A DNA stretch of 64,000 bases from Novosphingobium acidiphilum DSM 19966 (GTDB taxonomy: Bacteria; Pseudomonadota; Alphaproteobacteria; Sphingomonadales; Sphingomonadaceae), in contig NZ_AUBA01000008.1 of NCBI RefSeq assembly GCF_000429005.1, positions 1-64,000 on the forward strand, read 5' to 3'. The notes under the pieces are model-generated. The model was not told the DNA's origin and made no database searches. It was given only the letters and a program-made list of their open reading frames with translations. Position numbers and translations under genes: made by a program. Below are positions 54,012-63,071 of this stretch, in pieces. How positions within the stretch are numbered: position 1 is the stretch's first letter; each line of letters begins with the position of its first letter.

Positions 54012-55964
54012 TCACGCTCCGAGTGGACGCGGGGCCCCGGCATTGACGTCCACGCCGACAAATCGGCGGCCGGCGCGCGGCACCGACACGGTCTGCGGCA
54101 TCGGCGGACGGCCATCGGTCGACGGCGTTTCGGGGCGATCAAGCTTGCCCTCATCGATCAGCTTGCGAATTTCCTCTCCGCTCAGCGTTTCGTATTCGAG
54201 CAAGGCCTGGGCAAGCAGGTGCAGCTTGTCCTGATGATCCTTGAGGATCGCGTGCGCACGGGCATAGGCATCATCGACCAGCAAGCGGATTTCGCTGTCG
54301 ATCAGCTTGCTCGTTTCGTCCGACATCATCGTGCGCTGCGACGTGCCCATGCCGAGATAGCCATCCTGGCTTTCTTCATACAGCAACGGGCCGAGCTTGT
54401 CCGACATGCCCCAGCGCATGACCATGTTGCGTGCAAGGCCTGTGGCATACTGGATGTCCGACGATGCGCCCGACGACACCTTGTCATGGCCGAAAATCAC
54501 CTCTTCGGCCACCCGGCCGCCCATGCTGACCGACAGATTGGCCAGCATCTTGTCGCGGTGGTAGGAATAGCTGTCACGCTCGGGCAGGCGCATGACCATG
54601 CCAAGCGCCCGGCCACGCGGGATGATCGTGGCCTTGTGGATCGGATCGCTGGCCGGTTCGTTGACCGAAACCAGCGCATGGCCTGCCTCGTGATACGCCG
54701 TCATCTTCTTTTCGTCGTCGGTCATGACCATCGAGCGCCGTTCCGCGCCCATCATCACCTTGTCCTTGGCGTCTTCGAATTCCTGCATCGCCACCAGCCG
54801 CTTGTTGCGCCGAGCGGCCAACAGCGCAGCCTCGTTGACCAGATTGGCCAGATCAGCCCCCGAAAAGCCCGGAGTGCCGCGCGCGATCACCCGCGGATTG
54901 ACGTCGGGCGCCAACGGCACTTTCTTCATGTGCACGCCCAGGATCTTTTCGCGGCCCTCGATATCGGGGATCGGCACGACCACCTGGCGATCGAACCGGC
55001 CCGGACGCAGCAATGCCGGATCGAGCACATCGGGGCGATTGGTCGCGGCGATGATGATGATGCCTTCGTTGGCTTCAAACCCGTCCATTTCGACCAGCAA
55101 CTGGTTCAGCGTCTGTTCGCGTTCGTCGTTCGAATTGCCCAGCCCATGGCCGCGATGCCGGCCCACGGCATCGATTTCGTCGATGAACACGATGCACGGC
55201 GCATTTTTCTTGGCCTGTTCGAACATGTCGCGCACGCGGCTGGCGCCGACGCCGACAAACATTTCGACAAAGTCCGAACCCGAAATGGTGAAGAACGGCA
55301 CGCCTGCTTCGCCCGCGATGGCGCGCGCCAGCAGCGTCTTGCCGGTGCCGGGGCTGCCAACAAGCAACGCGCCCTTGGGAATCTGGCCGCCCAGTTTCGA
55401 AAACCGGCTGGGATCGCGCAGGAATTCGACGATTTCCTGCAGTTCCTCGCGCGCTTCATCGATGCCCGCAACATCGTCAAACGTCACCCGGCCCGACCGT
55501 TCGGTCAGCAGCTTGGCCTTGGACTTGCCAAAGCCCATCGCGCCCGAACCGCCGCCCTTTTGCATCTGGCGCATCGCAAAGAACACCATCGCGATGATCA
55601 GCAGGAACGGCAGCGACTGGATCAGCAGGATGAACAGCACGCTCTGTTCTTCCTGAGCCTTGCCGGCATAGCGCACGCCCTTGTCCTGCAACATCTTGGG
55701 CAGTTCGACATCACCGGGCACCGGCACAGTCTTGAACTGCTGATCGGATTTCAGCGTGCCCGAAATCAGATCGTTGCCAATCTGCACTTCGCGCACGTCG
55801 CCCGCCAGGACATGGTTGCGGAAATCCGAATAGGGGATCACCGTGCCCGTTGCGTCGGTCCGCTGGCTGAACATCGACACCACCAGCAGCAGGGCAAGGA
55901 ATATCCCGCCATAGACCAGCAGGTTCTTGATCCAGGGGTTACCCTGCGGTTGGTCTTCGTTCAT
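54012..55964 (-). CDS. ftsH: ATP-dependent zinc metalloprotease FtsH
   Basis: 650 aa. Two membrane helices (about 14-31 and 112-131) flank a periplasmic domain. The AAA+ part has Walker A GSPGTGKT at 203-210 and the arginine-finger region NRPDVLDPALLRPGRFDR. The zinc site is HEAGH at 425-429. It degrades unassembled membrane proteins and short-lived factors such as the heat-shock sigma factor and LpxC in relatives. The HflKC regulators are encoded at 15743-17750. It follows tilS after 125 bases. Confidence 0.95.
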   Translation of the reverse strand: MNEDQPQGNPWIKNLLVYGGIFLALLLVVSMFSQRTDATGTVIPYSDFRNHVLAGDVREVQIGNDLISGTLKSDQQFKTVPVPGDVELPKMLQDKGVRYAGKAQEEQSVLFILLIQSLPFLLIIAMVFFAMRQMQKGGGSGAMGFGKSKAKLLTERSGRVTFDDVAGIDEAREELQEIVEFLRDPSRFSKLGGQIPKGALLVGSPGTGKTLLARAIAGEAGVPFFTISGSDFVEMFVGVGASRVRDMFEQAKKNAPCIVFIDEIDAVGRHRGHGLGNSNDEREQTLNQLLVEMDGFEANEGIIIIAATNRPDVLDPALLRPGRFDRQVVVPIPDIEGREKILGVHMKKVPLAPDVNPRVIARGTPGFSGADLANLVNEAALLAARRNKRLVAMQEFEDAKDKVMMGAERRSMVMTDDEKKMTAYHEAGHALVSVNEPASDPIHKATIIPRGRALGMVMRLPERDSYSYHRDKMLANLSVSMGGRVAEEVIFGHDKVSSGASSDIQYATGLARNMVMRWGMSDKLGPLLYEESQDGYLGMGTSQRTMMSDETSKLIDSEIRLLVDDAYARAHAILKDHQDKLHLLAQALLEYETLSGEEIRKLIDEGKLDRPETPSTDGRPPMPQTVSVPRAGRRFVGVDVNAGAPRPLGA

Positions 55965-56089
55965 CGCGTGTCGCTTTCCGTCGGGCGGGCCGGCCCCGTC
56001 ATACCGTCGTTCCAATGTAGGACGGCCGAGGTGAATGGCAATATAACCGTTGGTGCGAAATTTGCGCCCATTGTGATCGTTTGTCGCGA

Positions 56090-57025
56090 TTATCGCGGGG
56101 CATGCGGTCTGACGGCGGAAAATCGCCACGGACGTGCACGACCATCGCCGCGCACACCCGCCAGAGTTGCCACCTGGCCGGCCGCCAGCCGATCGTGCCA
56201 GCGCGCCAGATCACGACCCCGTGGCACGCTGGTGCCGGTCTGCGCGATCACCCGTTCGAGCACGCGCAGCGCCAGCGCGCGCGGCAGGTCGGGATCGCCG
56301 GCCAGGCCTTGCACCACGATCCGGTCTGCTGCCCAGTCAAGCGCGGCGTCGGCCTGCGCCAGATGCCCGGCGGTTGCCGCCATGCCGGCCGGATCGATCC
56401 AGTGCGCCTCGGCAAGGCCGGCGCGCACGCGCACGCGTTCGAACTGCATCGCCCGATTCGAAGGATCATCGACCGTCGCAACGCCTGCCTGCGCAACCAC
56501 CGCGGCAAGATCCCCACGGCGCCACCCGAGCAGCGGCCGCAGCAGGGGCAATGCGCCCCCCGGCACGACCGCGCTGCTGCGCATTCCCGCCAGCCCGCGC
56601 AGCCCTGCCCCGCGGTTCATCCGCATGATCAGTGTTTCGGCCTGGTCGTCGGCATGATGCGCCGTAACCAGCGCGCCAAGCCCGCGGTTATGCGCCCAGT
56701 ACTCCAGGGCGCGATAGCGCGCGTTCCGCGCCCTTTCCTGCACCGCAGTGCCCGCGGCCAGCGTCAAGGTCAGCGTGGCGTGGGCAACACCGCGCGCGGA
56801 ACAAAGCTGCGCGACCAGGGCGGCTTCGGCTGCGCTTTGCCGACGCAGGCCATGATCGACCGTGGCCACCGCGATTTGCGCGGGGCCAAGGACATCGCAG
56901 GCCAGCACCAGCAGGGCGATGCTGTCGGGACCGCCCGAAACCGCCAGGCCCACCGGTCCGGATCCTGGCCAAACCTGCGCCCAGTCGGCGGCGAACCGCG
57001 CGGCGGCCGGGTTCAGCGCGCGCAC
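56090..57025 (-). CDS. tilS: tRNA(Ile)-lysidine synthase
   Basis: 311 aa. PP-loop SGGPDS at 30-35, TVDHGLR, HHADDQAETLIMRM and RPLLGWRRGDL. It converts the wobble C of the rare isoleucine tRNA to lysidine, an essential decoding step. The start is GTG 57025, 1 base after the cpoB stop; an ATG two bases earlier is out of frame. The C-terminal substrate-binding part is short, as in other alphaproteobacteria. Confidence 0.93.
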   Translation of the reverse strand: MRALNPAAARFAADWAQVWPGSGPVGLAVSGGPDSIALLVLACDVLGPAQIAVATVDHGLRRQSAAEAALVAQLCSARGVAHATLTLTLAAGTAVQERARNARYRALEYWAHNRGLGALVTAHHADDQAETLIMRMNRGAGLRGLAGMRSSAVVPGGALPLLRPLLGWRRGDLAAVVAQAGVATVDDPSNRAMQFERVRVRAGLAEAHWIDPAGMAATAGHLAQADAALDWAADRIVVQGLAGDPDLPRALALRVLERVIAQTGTSVPRGRDLARWHDRLAAGQVATLAGVRGDGRARPWRFSAVRPHAPR

Positions 57026-57026
57026 A

Positions 57027-58046
57027 TCAATGGCAGGTTACCGTCTTGATCACGGCTTCGTACTGGCCTTTCAGACGGCCTTCGGCTTCGCCTGGATAGT
57101 CCTGGTGAAACTGCGCCAGCACATCGCACGCGCGCTTGACCAGTTTGTCCCGGCTTAGCGCGATGCCCAGATAAAGCAGGCTGTCGGGCGCACGGTCAGC
57201 CGTCTTGTCGGCCAGATAGTTTTGCAGAAACACCGGTTCTGCAGACCGCAACCGGTTGTCATCGAGATAGGCGCGCCCAAGCAGATTGCGGGCATAGCTG
57301 ATGCGTTTGTGCTTGGGATATTGCTGGACGAAATCGACCAGCACGGCCTCTGCCTCGGGCAGAAATTTGGCCTCCCACAGGCGATAGCCATAGGTATAGG
57401 CATCCTCGCCCTTGTCGTCGGTCGACGGGCGCACGATCGCGGCCACGGCCGCGGCACGGTCTGCAGCGCCAGGCGACGAGGGCGCCGCTGTGGCATCGAT
57501 CGCCTTGGCCGGCGTCTTCGCCGCACCTTTGCCCGGTTTGGCTGGCGCAGGGTCGGGCACGATGTCGGGCACAGGCGTCGGCGTTGCGTTTGGGGGGGGC
57601 GCAGCCGCGGCCGCCTGGGTGGTTTCAACCGCGTCGATCCGCGATTCAAGCTTGGCCAGACGGTTCTGGCCATCTTCGCTCGACGCGGTCAACGCCTTCA
57701 GCTGCGCCTCGACCGCGTCCATCCGGGCCATCAGATCACCCAGTGCTGCACCGTTGCCGGTTGGCGCAACCGCAGCGGCTGCGGCCCCGCCGGGGGTGAT
57801 CTCGGGCGCAAATACCTTGCCCGCGCCATCGGGAAATACCTTGCGCTGCACAGCGCGCAATTCGCCCTCGATGCGGCGCAAACGCGCCTCGGTCGTTTCA
57901 GGCGCGGGTGTCTCGGCGTGGGCGACGACCGGCATTATCCCGATCGGCGTGGCACAGGCCGCGATCAGGGCGGGCAGCAGCACCCGCACGAGCGAGCGTG
58001 AAGGGCCGCGCGCGATGCTGTCACGAAGCGGCAAAAGGCTGGACAT
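57027..58046 (-). CDS. cpoB: cell division coordinator CpoB / tol-pal system protein YbgF
   Basis: 339 aa. Signal peptide (about 1-45, ending AHA), an N-terminal coiled coil (about 50-130), a Pro/Ala-rich linker (about 135-185) and a C-terminal TPR region (about 200-335: YTYGYRLWEAKFLPEAEAVL, FVQQYPKHKRISYARNLLGR). It links Tol-Pal and wall synthesis at division. ATG 58046 follows GGGAG. It precedes tilS by 1 base. Pal and Tol genes are not next to it in this window. Confidence 0.85.
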   Translation of the reverse strand: MSSLLPLRDSIARGPSRSLVRVLLPALIAACATPIGIMPVVAHAETPAPETTEARLRRIEGELRAVQRKVFPDGAGKVFAPEITPGGAAAAAVAPTGNGAALGDLMARMDAVEAQLKALTASSEDGQNRLAKLESRIDAVETTQAAAAAPPPNATPTPVPDIVPDPAPAKPGKGAAKTPAKAIDATAAPSSPGAADRAAAVAAIVRPSTDDKGEDAYTYGYRLWEAKFLPEAEAVLVDFVQQYPKHKRISYARNLLGRAYLDDNRLRSAEPVFLQNYLADKTADRAPDSLLYLGIALSRDKLVKRACDVLAQFHQDYPGEAEGRLKGQYEAVIKTVTCH

Positions 58047-58133
58047 GGACACTCCCGGTGGATCGATGATCGGATCGAACGAACCGGGCCATTTTGGCGC
58101 AGCCACACCGCGAAGTCGAGTGTGGTTGCAATC

Positions 58134-59183
58134 TTACTGTGGGCCGCCGGTCGTGGTCGGGGCTGGCATAGGGGCGGACGGTCCGTTCGGTTCGGCCGCA
58201 GAAGGCACCGCTAGCGGGGCAAGGCCGATCGGATCGGATGATTGCGCATGCACCGTGCGATGGCGTGGCGCGACCGGCACGGTCGTTGCGGGCAGGCGGG
58301 CGGCACCCGCATCCGTCGCCGTGGGCGGCGTTGCCGGTGCCTGTGGCCGCGCCAGCAAGGCCTGCGCCGTCACCGCCAGATCGCGCACCATGCCGCGATG
58401 ATCGGACAGCGGCGCCACGACCCGACCGCCGACGGAGACAGTCAGCGCTTCAGGACGACCGGTCCACACCTTGGGCTCGAACGCATCGGCGGGAACGGTA
58501 TAGCTTTCCCCCTTGGCGAGCACCTTTTGCATCAGTTGCTGGCCGTGGCCGTCGTAGAATTTGACCCACACGTTATCGTCGCGCGCCGTAAATACCACCG
58601 GGCCATTGGCCACAGGTGGCGGGGCAGCGGGTTTTTGCGCAGCTGGCGCGACGGGCGCCGGATCGGGCAGCGCCAGCGATGGCAGGTCGGCGGCGGGCGC
58701 GTAATAGCTGCGCCAGAACACGCCCCCGGCAGCGATCACCGCCAGGAACAGTGCCAACGCCAGCCAGGTCAACAGGCGCGATGGCGTCTTGGCCGGATCT
58801 TCAACGTCAAACTGGTGCACCATCCGGGTTGCCGGGTTGGGCACATCGGCGTCAAGTTCGTTGCGGGCAAGCCTGGCCAGATCCGCCTCATCCAGCCCGA
58901 CGACCCGGGCGTAGCTGCGGACAAAGCCAAGCACATAGGGCCGCCCCGGCAATGCGGCGAGATCGCCGCGATCAAGCGCAGTGATGTGGCGTTCGGTGAT
59001 GCGGGTGCGGGCGGCGATATCCGCGGTGGTCAGGCCCAATGCTTCGCGCGCGGCACGCAGCCGCGCACTGGCTGTCGCCGGCGTGATGATCGCGACCGTC
59101 GCGCCGACCGGTTCATGCAAAGCCGGGCCCTGATGGTCGTCGTGATCGCCGATTCTGGCTACGGCGTCGCGCGCGTGGTCCAT
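58134..59183 (-). CDS. RodZ-like helix-turn-helix membrane protein
   Basis: 349 aa. Cytoplasmic HTH domain (about 41-100: LRAAREALGLTTADIAARTR) of the RodZ type, one membrane helix (about 137-157), then an extracytoplasmic DUF4115-like domain (VWVKFYDGHGQQLMQKVL, VGGRVVAPLSDHRG) and a Pro/Ala-rich tail. It probably ties MreB to the membrane. The first 35 residues are unusual. A perfect TTGACA hexamer on the minus strand (59247-59252) may be part of its promoter, but a matching -10 is weak. Confidence 0.82.
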   Translation of the reverse strand: MDHARDAVARIGDHDDHQGPALHEPVGATVAIITPATASARLRAAREALGLTTADIAARTRITERHITALDRGDLAALPGRPYVLGFVRSYARVVGLDEADLARLARNELDADVPNPATRMVHQFDVEDPAKTPSRLLTWLALALFLAVIAAGGVFWRSYYAPAADLPSLALPDPAPVAPAAQKPAAPPPVANGPVVFTARDDNVWVKFYDGHGQQLMQKVLAKGESYTVPADAFEPKVWTGRPEALTVSVGGRVVAPLSDHRGMVRDLAVTAQALLARPQAPATPPTATDAGAARLPATTVPVAPRHRTVHAQSSDPIGLAPLAVPSAAEPNGPSAPMPAPTTTGGPQ

Positions 59184-59306
59184 TATTTTTTGCAACCCTT
59201 GGAATTGTGGGAATCCCTTACGCAGGCTTGGTTGCATTACGAAGAATGTCAACGGGATTCGCGACACAAAGGCGCCTGATTGCGCTGTTTCGTGCCCTGA
59301 CAGTGG

Positions 59307-61586
59307 TTAATCGCAATCGATTGCCCGCGCCGCGGCCCATTCGGTCAGGACGGCACGCATGTTTTCGGGCGGTGCCTTCAACCAGCCGGCCATGGCCCCG
59401 CGGATTTCGCCAAGATCGACTTTGCTGACCAGTTCCTTGATCGGCCCCACCGCCGCAGGTGTGATCGACAGCCGCGTGATACCCAGACCCAGCAGAGCCA
59501 GCGCCTCGAGCCTGCGCCCGCCCATTTCGCCGCACACGGTGATATCGGTGCCAAACGGCGCGACCGTCGTCACCACCCGATGCAGGAACCGCAGGATCGC
59601 CGGGGACACCCAGTCATAGCGTTCGGCCAGCTTGGGATGCCCGCGATCGGCGGCAAACAGGAACTGGGTCAGATCGTTGGTGCCGATCGACAGGAACGAC
59701 AGGCGCGGTGCCAGCACGTCAAGCCATTCGGCAATCGCGGGCACCTCGACCATCGCGCCATAGCGAATCGCCTCGGGCAAAAGCTTTTTCTGCCGCTTCA
59801 AAAAGGCCAGCTGGCTTTCGAACACCGCCTTTGCCGCATCAAATTCCCACGGTTCGGTGACCATCGGGAACATCACGTTCAAGGTGCGGCCGCCGGCGGC
59901 TTCGAGCAGAGCGCGCGCCTGCACTTTCAACAGCCCGTCGCGTTCCAGCGCAACGCGCAGCGCGCGCCAGCCCATCGCCGGGTTTTCTTCCAGCGCGGCA
60001 TTGTCCTGCCGCAGATAGGGCAGAACTTTGTCCCCGCCGATATCGACCGTGCGAAACACCACCGGACGATCGCCGGCCACATCCAGCACATCGCGATAAA
60101 GCCTGGTCTGGCGTTCACGCGCGGGCAGCGTGGCCGACACCAGAAACTGGAATTCGGTGCGGAACAATCCGATGCCGTCGGCCCCGGTCATGTTTAGCAG
60201 CGGCATGTCATCGCGCAGCCCTGCGTTGATCATCACCGTCACCCGGTGGCCGTCGCGCGACACCGGTTCCACATCGCGCATCGCGGCATAATGCGCCTGG
60301 CGCTGCCGGCTGCGGATAAAGCGCGCCTCGAACGCCTCGATCATGGTGGGCGAAGGACGCACATCGACCACGCCGTTATCGCCGTCGATCAGCAGGTGAT
60401 CGCCATCGCGCAGCTTTCCGCGCAGGCCGCGCAGCCGTCCGATCACAGGAATGCCCATGGCCCGCGCCACGATCACCACATGCGCGGTCAACGAACCTTC
60501 TTCGAGAATCACACCTTTCAACCGGCGGCGGTCGTATTCCAGCAGTTCGGCCGGGCCCAGATTGCGCGCGACCAGAATCGCATCGCCCTTGAGGCCTGCG
60601 CTGGCGGCTGTGCCCAACTGGCCCGATACGGTACGCAGCAGCCGGTTCGACAGATCCTCAAGATCGTGCATGCGATCTGCCAGCAAGGGATCGTCGATCT
60701 TGCGCATGCGCATGCGGGTGCGCTGCTGCACGCGCTCGATCGCCGCCTCTGCGGTCAGGCCCGAATCGATCGCTTCGTTGATCCGTCGGCCCCAGCCTTC
60801 GTCATAGGCAAACATCTTGTAGGTCTGGAGCACCTCTTCGTGCTCTCCTCCCACGCCGAATTCGGCCTGGTTGGCCATGCGGTCGATCTGTTCGCGCATC
60901 TTGTCGAACGCCAGATAGACCCGCTGGCGCTCGGCTTCGATATCGTCGGCCACGACCTGTTCGATGTTGACCCGCGGCTGGTGGAACACCGCCGTACCCG
61001 ACGCGATGCCTTTGACCAGGGCCATGCCCTGCAACCGCTGGGGCTCTGTGCTCAGCGCGCCCGAACCCAGAAAATCGTCTTCGTCGATCAACCCGGCATT
61101 GGCGATCAGTTCCGACAGCACCATTGCCACGGTCTGCAACGCCTCGATCTCGACCTCTTCATAACGGCGCGGTTCGACATGCTGGACTGCAACCACACCC
61201 ACCGCGCGTTCGCGCCGCACAATCGGCACCCCGGCAAACGAATGAAAGCGTTCTTCACCGGTTTCGGGCCGAAACGCGAAATCGGGATGAGCGGTGGCTT
61301 CGGCCAGGTTGAGCGTTTCGATATTGGCGGCAATCGTGCCGACCAGACCTTCGCCCACAGCCATGCGCGTCACGTGGACCGCCTGCTGGTTCAGGCCGCG
61401 CGTGGCAAACAGTTCCAGCATGCCTTCGCGCAGCAGATAGATCGAACAGACTTCGCTGTTGAGATTTTCGCCGATGACCTCGACGACATGGTTCAGCTTG
61501 GCCTGCGCGCCGCTGCGCGATGCCATAATTTCATGCAGCGAGGTCAGAATTGCCCTCGCGGCGGTCGTGGCGTTCTGCATGGCCAT
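59307..61586 (-). CDS. ptsP: nitrogen PTS enzyme I (phosphoenolpyruvate-protein phosphotransferase PtsP)
   Basis: 759 aa. GAF domain (about 15-165), then enzyme I N-terminal domain with the phospho-histidine in SLTAHVVIVARAMG, and the PEP-binding barrel with RTEFQFL, SIGTNDLTQF and the C-terminal catalytic Cys in ITVCGEMGG. The usual S before the His is replaced by A (LTAH). It phosphorylates NPr in the regulatory PTS controlling nitrogen and potassium responses. No other PTS gene is in this window. Confidence 0.92.
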   Translation of the reverse strand: MAMQNATTAARAILTSLHEIMASRSGAQAKLNHVVEVIGENLNSEVCSIYLLREGMLELFATRGLNQQAVHVTRMAVGEGLVGTIAANIETLNLAEATAHPDFAFRPETGEERFHSFAGVPIVRRERAVGVVAVQHVEPRRYEEVEIEALQTVAMVLSELIANAGLIDEDDFLGSGALSTEPQRLQGMALVKGIASGTAVFHQPRVNIEQVVADDIEAERQRVYLAFDKMREQIDRMANQAEFGVGGEHEEVLQTYKMFAYDEGWGRRINEAIDSGLTAEAAIERVQQRTRMRMRKIDDPLLADRMHDLEDLSNRLLRTVSGQLGTAASAGLKGDAILVARNLGPAELLEYDRRRLKGVILEEGSLTAHVVIVARAMGIPVIGRLRGLRGKLRDGDHLLIDGDNGVVDVRPSPTMIEAFEARFIRSRQRQAHYAAMRDVEPVSRDGHRVTVMINAGLRDDMPLLNMTGADGIGLFRTEFQFLVSATLPARERQTRLYRDVLDVAGDRPVVFRTVDIGGDKVLPYLRQDNAALEENPAMGWRALRVALERDGLLKVQARALLEAAGGRTLNVMFPMVTEPWEFDAAKAVFESQLAFLKRQKKLLPEAIRYGAMVEVPAIAEWLDVLAPRLSFLSIGTNDLTQFLFAADRGHPKLAERYDWVSPAILRFLHRVVTTVAPFGTDITVCGEMGGRRLEALALLGLGITRLSITPAAVGPIKELVSKVDLGEIRGAMAGWLKAPPENMRAVLTEWAAARAIDCD

Positions 61587-61598
61587 CGTGATGGCCTA

Positions 61599-61664
61599 GA
61601 GCATCGTGCGAAAAAGTGGAAACCGGTTTTTTTCGGTGGCCGGGAACGGATCGCAAAAAACCGG
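61599..61664. repeat. intergenic palindromic repeat-like element
   Basis: The segment begins GAGCATCGTGCGAAAAAGTG and contains the inverted repeat CCGGTTTTTT (61623-61632) / AAAAAACCGG (61655-61664). A direct repeat, CGGATCGCAAA, lies at 61647-61657 and 61662-61672. The opening words recall a short intergenic repeat that I have seen scattered in alphaproteobacterial genomes; I cannot check copy number here. It sits upstream of ptsP. Confidence 0.5.
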
Positions 61665-61709
61665 ATCGCAAACAAACGCGTGTGATCGCACCACGCCGTT
61701 TTGGCGAAG

Positions 61710-61730
61710 CCCGGCGCATGGTGCGCCGGG
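61710..61730 (-). terminator. hairpin after the DUF465 gene
   Basis: CCCGGCGCA (61710-61718) pairs perfectly with TGCGCCGGG (61722-61730), 3-base loop, 43 bases past the stop of the minus-strand DUF465 gene. No T-run follows on either strand. Confidence 0.35.
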
Positions 61731-61773
61731 TGGGTTGATCGGTTCTGGTGCAATCAGCGGGCGGTCTGCCGCA

Positions 61774-61932
61774 TCAATGCAATTGCGACAGCGCCTCCTT
61801 GATCTTCAGCTTGCGGCGTTTCAATTCCATCAGCAGCACTTCATCGGGCGATGGTCTGGCCCGTTCTTCGGCAATGCGGCGCTCAAGTCCGTCATGCTTG
61901 TTTCGCAAAGCGTTGAAGTGCGTGGATTCCAT
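61774..61932 (-). CDS. DUF465 (YdcH) small protein, 52 aa
   Basis: A short coiled-coil protein: FNALRNKHDGLERRIAEE, then ELKRRKLKIKEALSQL with the conserved (L/K)KRRKLxxKE motif of DUF465. An excellent ribosome site (AGGAGG, 7 bases) supports the ATG at 61932. Function is unknown. Paired divergently with another DUF465 gene at 62193. Confidence 0.85.
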   Translation of the reverse strand: MESTHFNALRNKHDGLERRIAEERARPSPDEVLLMELKRRKLKIKEALSQLH

Positions 61933-62192
61933 CCGATGCCTCCTTCGTGGGGAAAAGGTGGCCGGGGCCCGCCGGGGTATCCGGCCGGGTGCCGGTCGCT
62001 CCTGCTGCTGCGACTCGATCCAGTGGACAAACCGGTCAGCGGGCGCGTTGTCATGGTCCCACATTCGCCGTATCTTGCAAGCGGTGTCGCGTCGGTACGC
62101 AATCTTTTCAGGCCAGGTTGCAAGGTTCTGCCAAGACCGTAGTTTATGCCGACCGTTGGCGTGGAATGTGGGCATCGAGGAGATTGTCTGGG

Positions 62193-62390
62193 GTGACCGA
62201 AGACGAAATGCGCAAGCGGTTGACCGCACTGCGAATGGAACATCGCGACCTCGATGCGGCGATCGAGGCGCTGAGCACGGCAGGATCGACCGATCAGTTA
62301 CAGATTGCCCGGCTGAAGAAACGCAAATTGCGGCTGAAGGATCAGATCAGCATGATCGAAGACCATCTCATTCCGGATATCATCGCGTAA
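62193..62390 (+). CDS. DUF465 (YdcH) small protein, 65 aa
   Basis: A second DUF465 member: LRMEHRDLDAAIEAL, then IARLKKRKLRLKDQISMIED. GTG start at 62193 with GAGGAG 9 bases upstream; the in-frame ATG at 62208 is an alternative without such a site. It shares the KKRKLxLKD motif with its divergent neighbour (61774-61932) but little else. Followed by a DUF1465 gene after 115 bases. Confidence 0.85.
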   Translation: MTEDEMRKRLTALRMEHRDLDAAIEALSTAGSTDQLQIARLKKRKLRLKDQISMIEDHLIPDIIA

Positions 62391-62505
62391 TTTAAGGATT
62401 TTTCTCCATCTCGCCGACAAATGCGGCGTGCCAATCCGATACACGCGCCGATCGCCCCGTCATCGCGGGTTGAGCCGTTACGTCACTGGCCGCTATGCGG
62501 TCGCC

Positions 62506-63009
62506 ATGACCGGGGTGACGACGATCAATCCGCGCATTGTCGAAGCGCTGTATATCGAGGCACTTGTGCTGTCGGATGCTGCGCGCAGCCGGTTTGACCA
62601 GTTGCGCGCACAGGCCGGGTTGCAGCAACGCGCGCCACGCGCCGGCCAATGCGATCACCGCGTGCGCCCCGATGATGTCGAGGTGATGTGCGAAGCGCTG
62701 CGCACGACCACGCGCGTGATGCATTGCCTGGCCTGGCTGCTGAACCACCGCGCCTGGTTCGCGGGCGAAATCAGCGCGGTGCAATTGCGTCGTCATGGCC
62801 GCCTGATCCGCCATTTTCCCGCGAGCGATCCGCAAATCGTGCGCCGCCTGCCCCACGACCTGGTCGATCTGGTGGATGAAAGCGAGCGCCTGTATGCGCG
62901 GATCCAGCGGCTGGAATCGGCCTGGCGCGCCGAACAGCCCGCCCACGCCGGCACGGTCGAACGGCTGCACATCCGCCTGGCAGCGACCAACACCCTGCGC
63001 CACGCATAA
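62506..63009 (+). CDS. DUF1465 family protein
   Basis: 167 aa. Conserved segments: RIVEALYIEALVLSDAARS, CEALRTTTRVMHCLAWLLNH and LPHDLVDLVDESERLYARIQ, with an all-helical pattern. The family is limited to alphaproteobacteria and often sits near DUF465 genes. Function is unknown. ATG 62506 matches the family start. Confidence 0.82.
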   Translation: MTGVTTINPRIVEALYIEALVLSDAARSRFDQLRAQAGLQQRAPRAGQCDHRVRPDDVEVMCEALRTTTRVMHCLAWLLNHRAWFAGEISAVQLRRHGRLIRHFPASDPQIVRRLPHDLVDLVDESERLYARIQRLESAWRAEQPAHAGTVERLHIRLAATNTLRHA

Positions 63010-63034
63010 CAACACACATAACAATCCGCGCGTG

Positions 63035-63057
63035 GCAAGTTGCGCTGCGCAACTTGC
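63035..63057. repeat. near-perfect palindrome between DUF1465 and the MBL gene
   Basis: GCAAGTTGCGC (63035-63045) and GCGCAACTTGC (63047-63057) are exact inverted repeats around a single T. It lies 15 bases upstream of the MBL start and 26 bases past the DUF1465 stop, and could be a protein site, a hairpin slowing transcription, or a repeat element. Confidence 0.7.
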
Positions 63058-63071
63058 GTCCCCATCATGGG

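Noticed and set aside
53877..56657. 926-codon plus-strand open frame
   Set aside because: It lies antisense across ftsH, the tail of tilS and the start of the quinone oxidoreductase. Its product is His/Arg/Gln-rich with no family features, which is typical of the opposite strand of high-GC genes.
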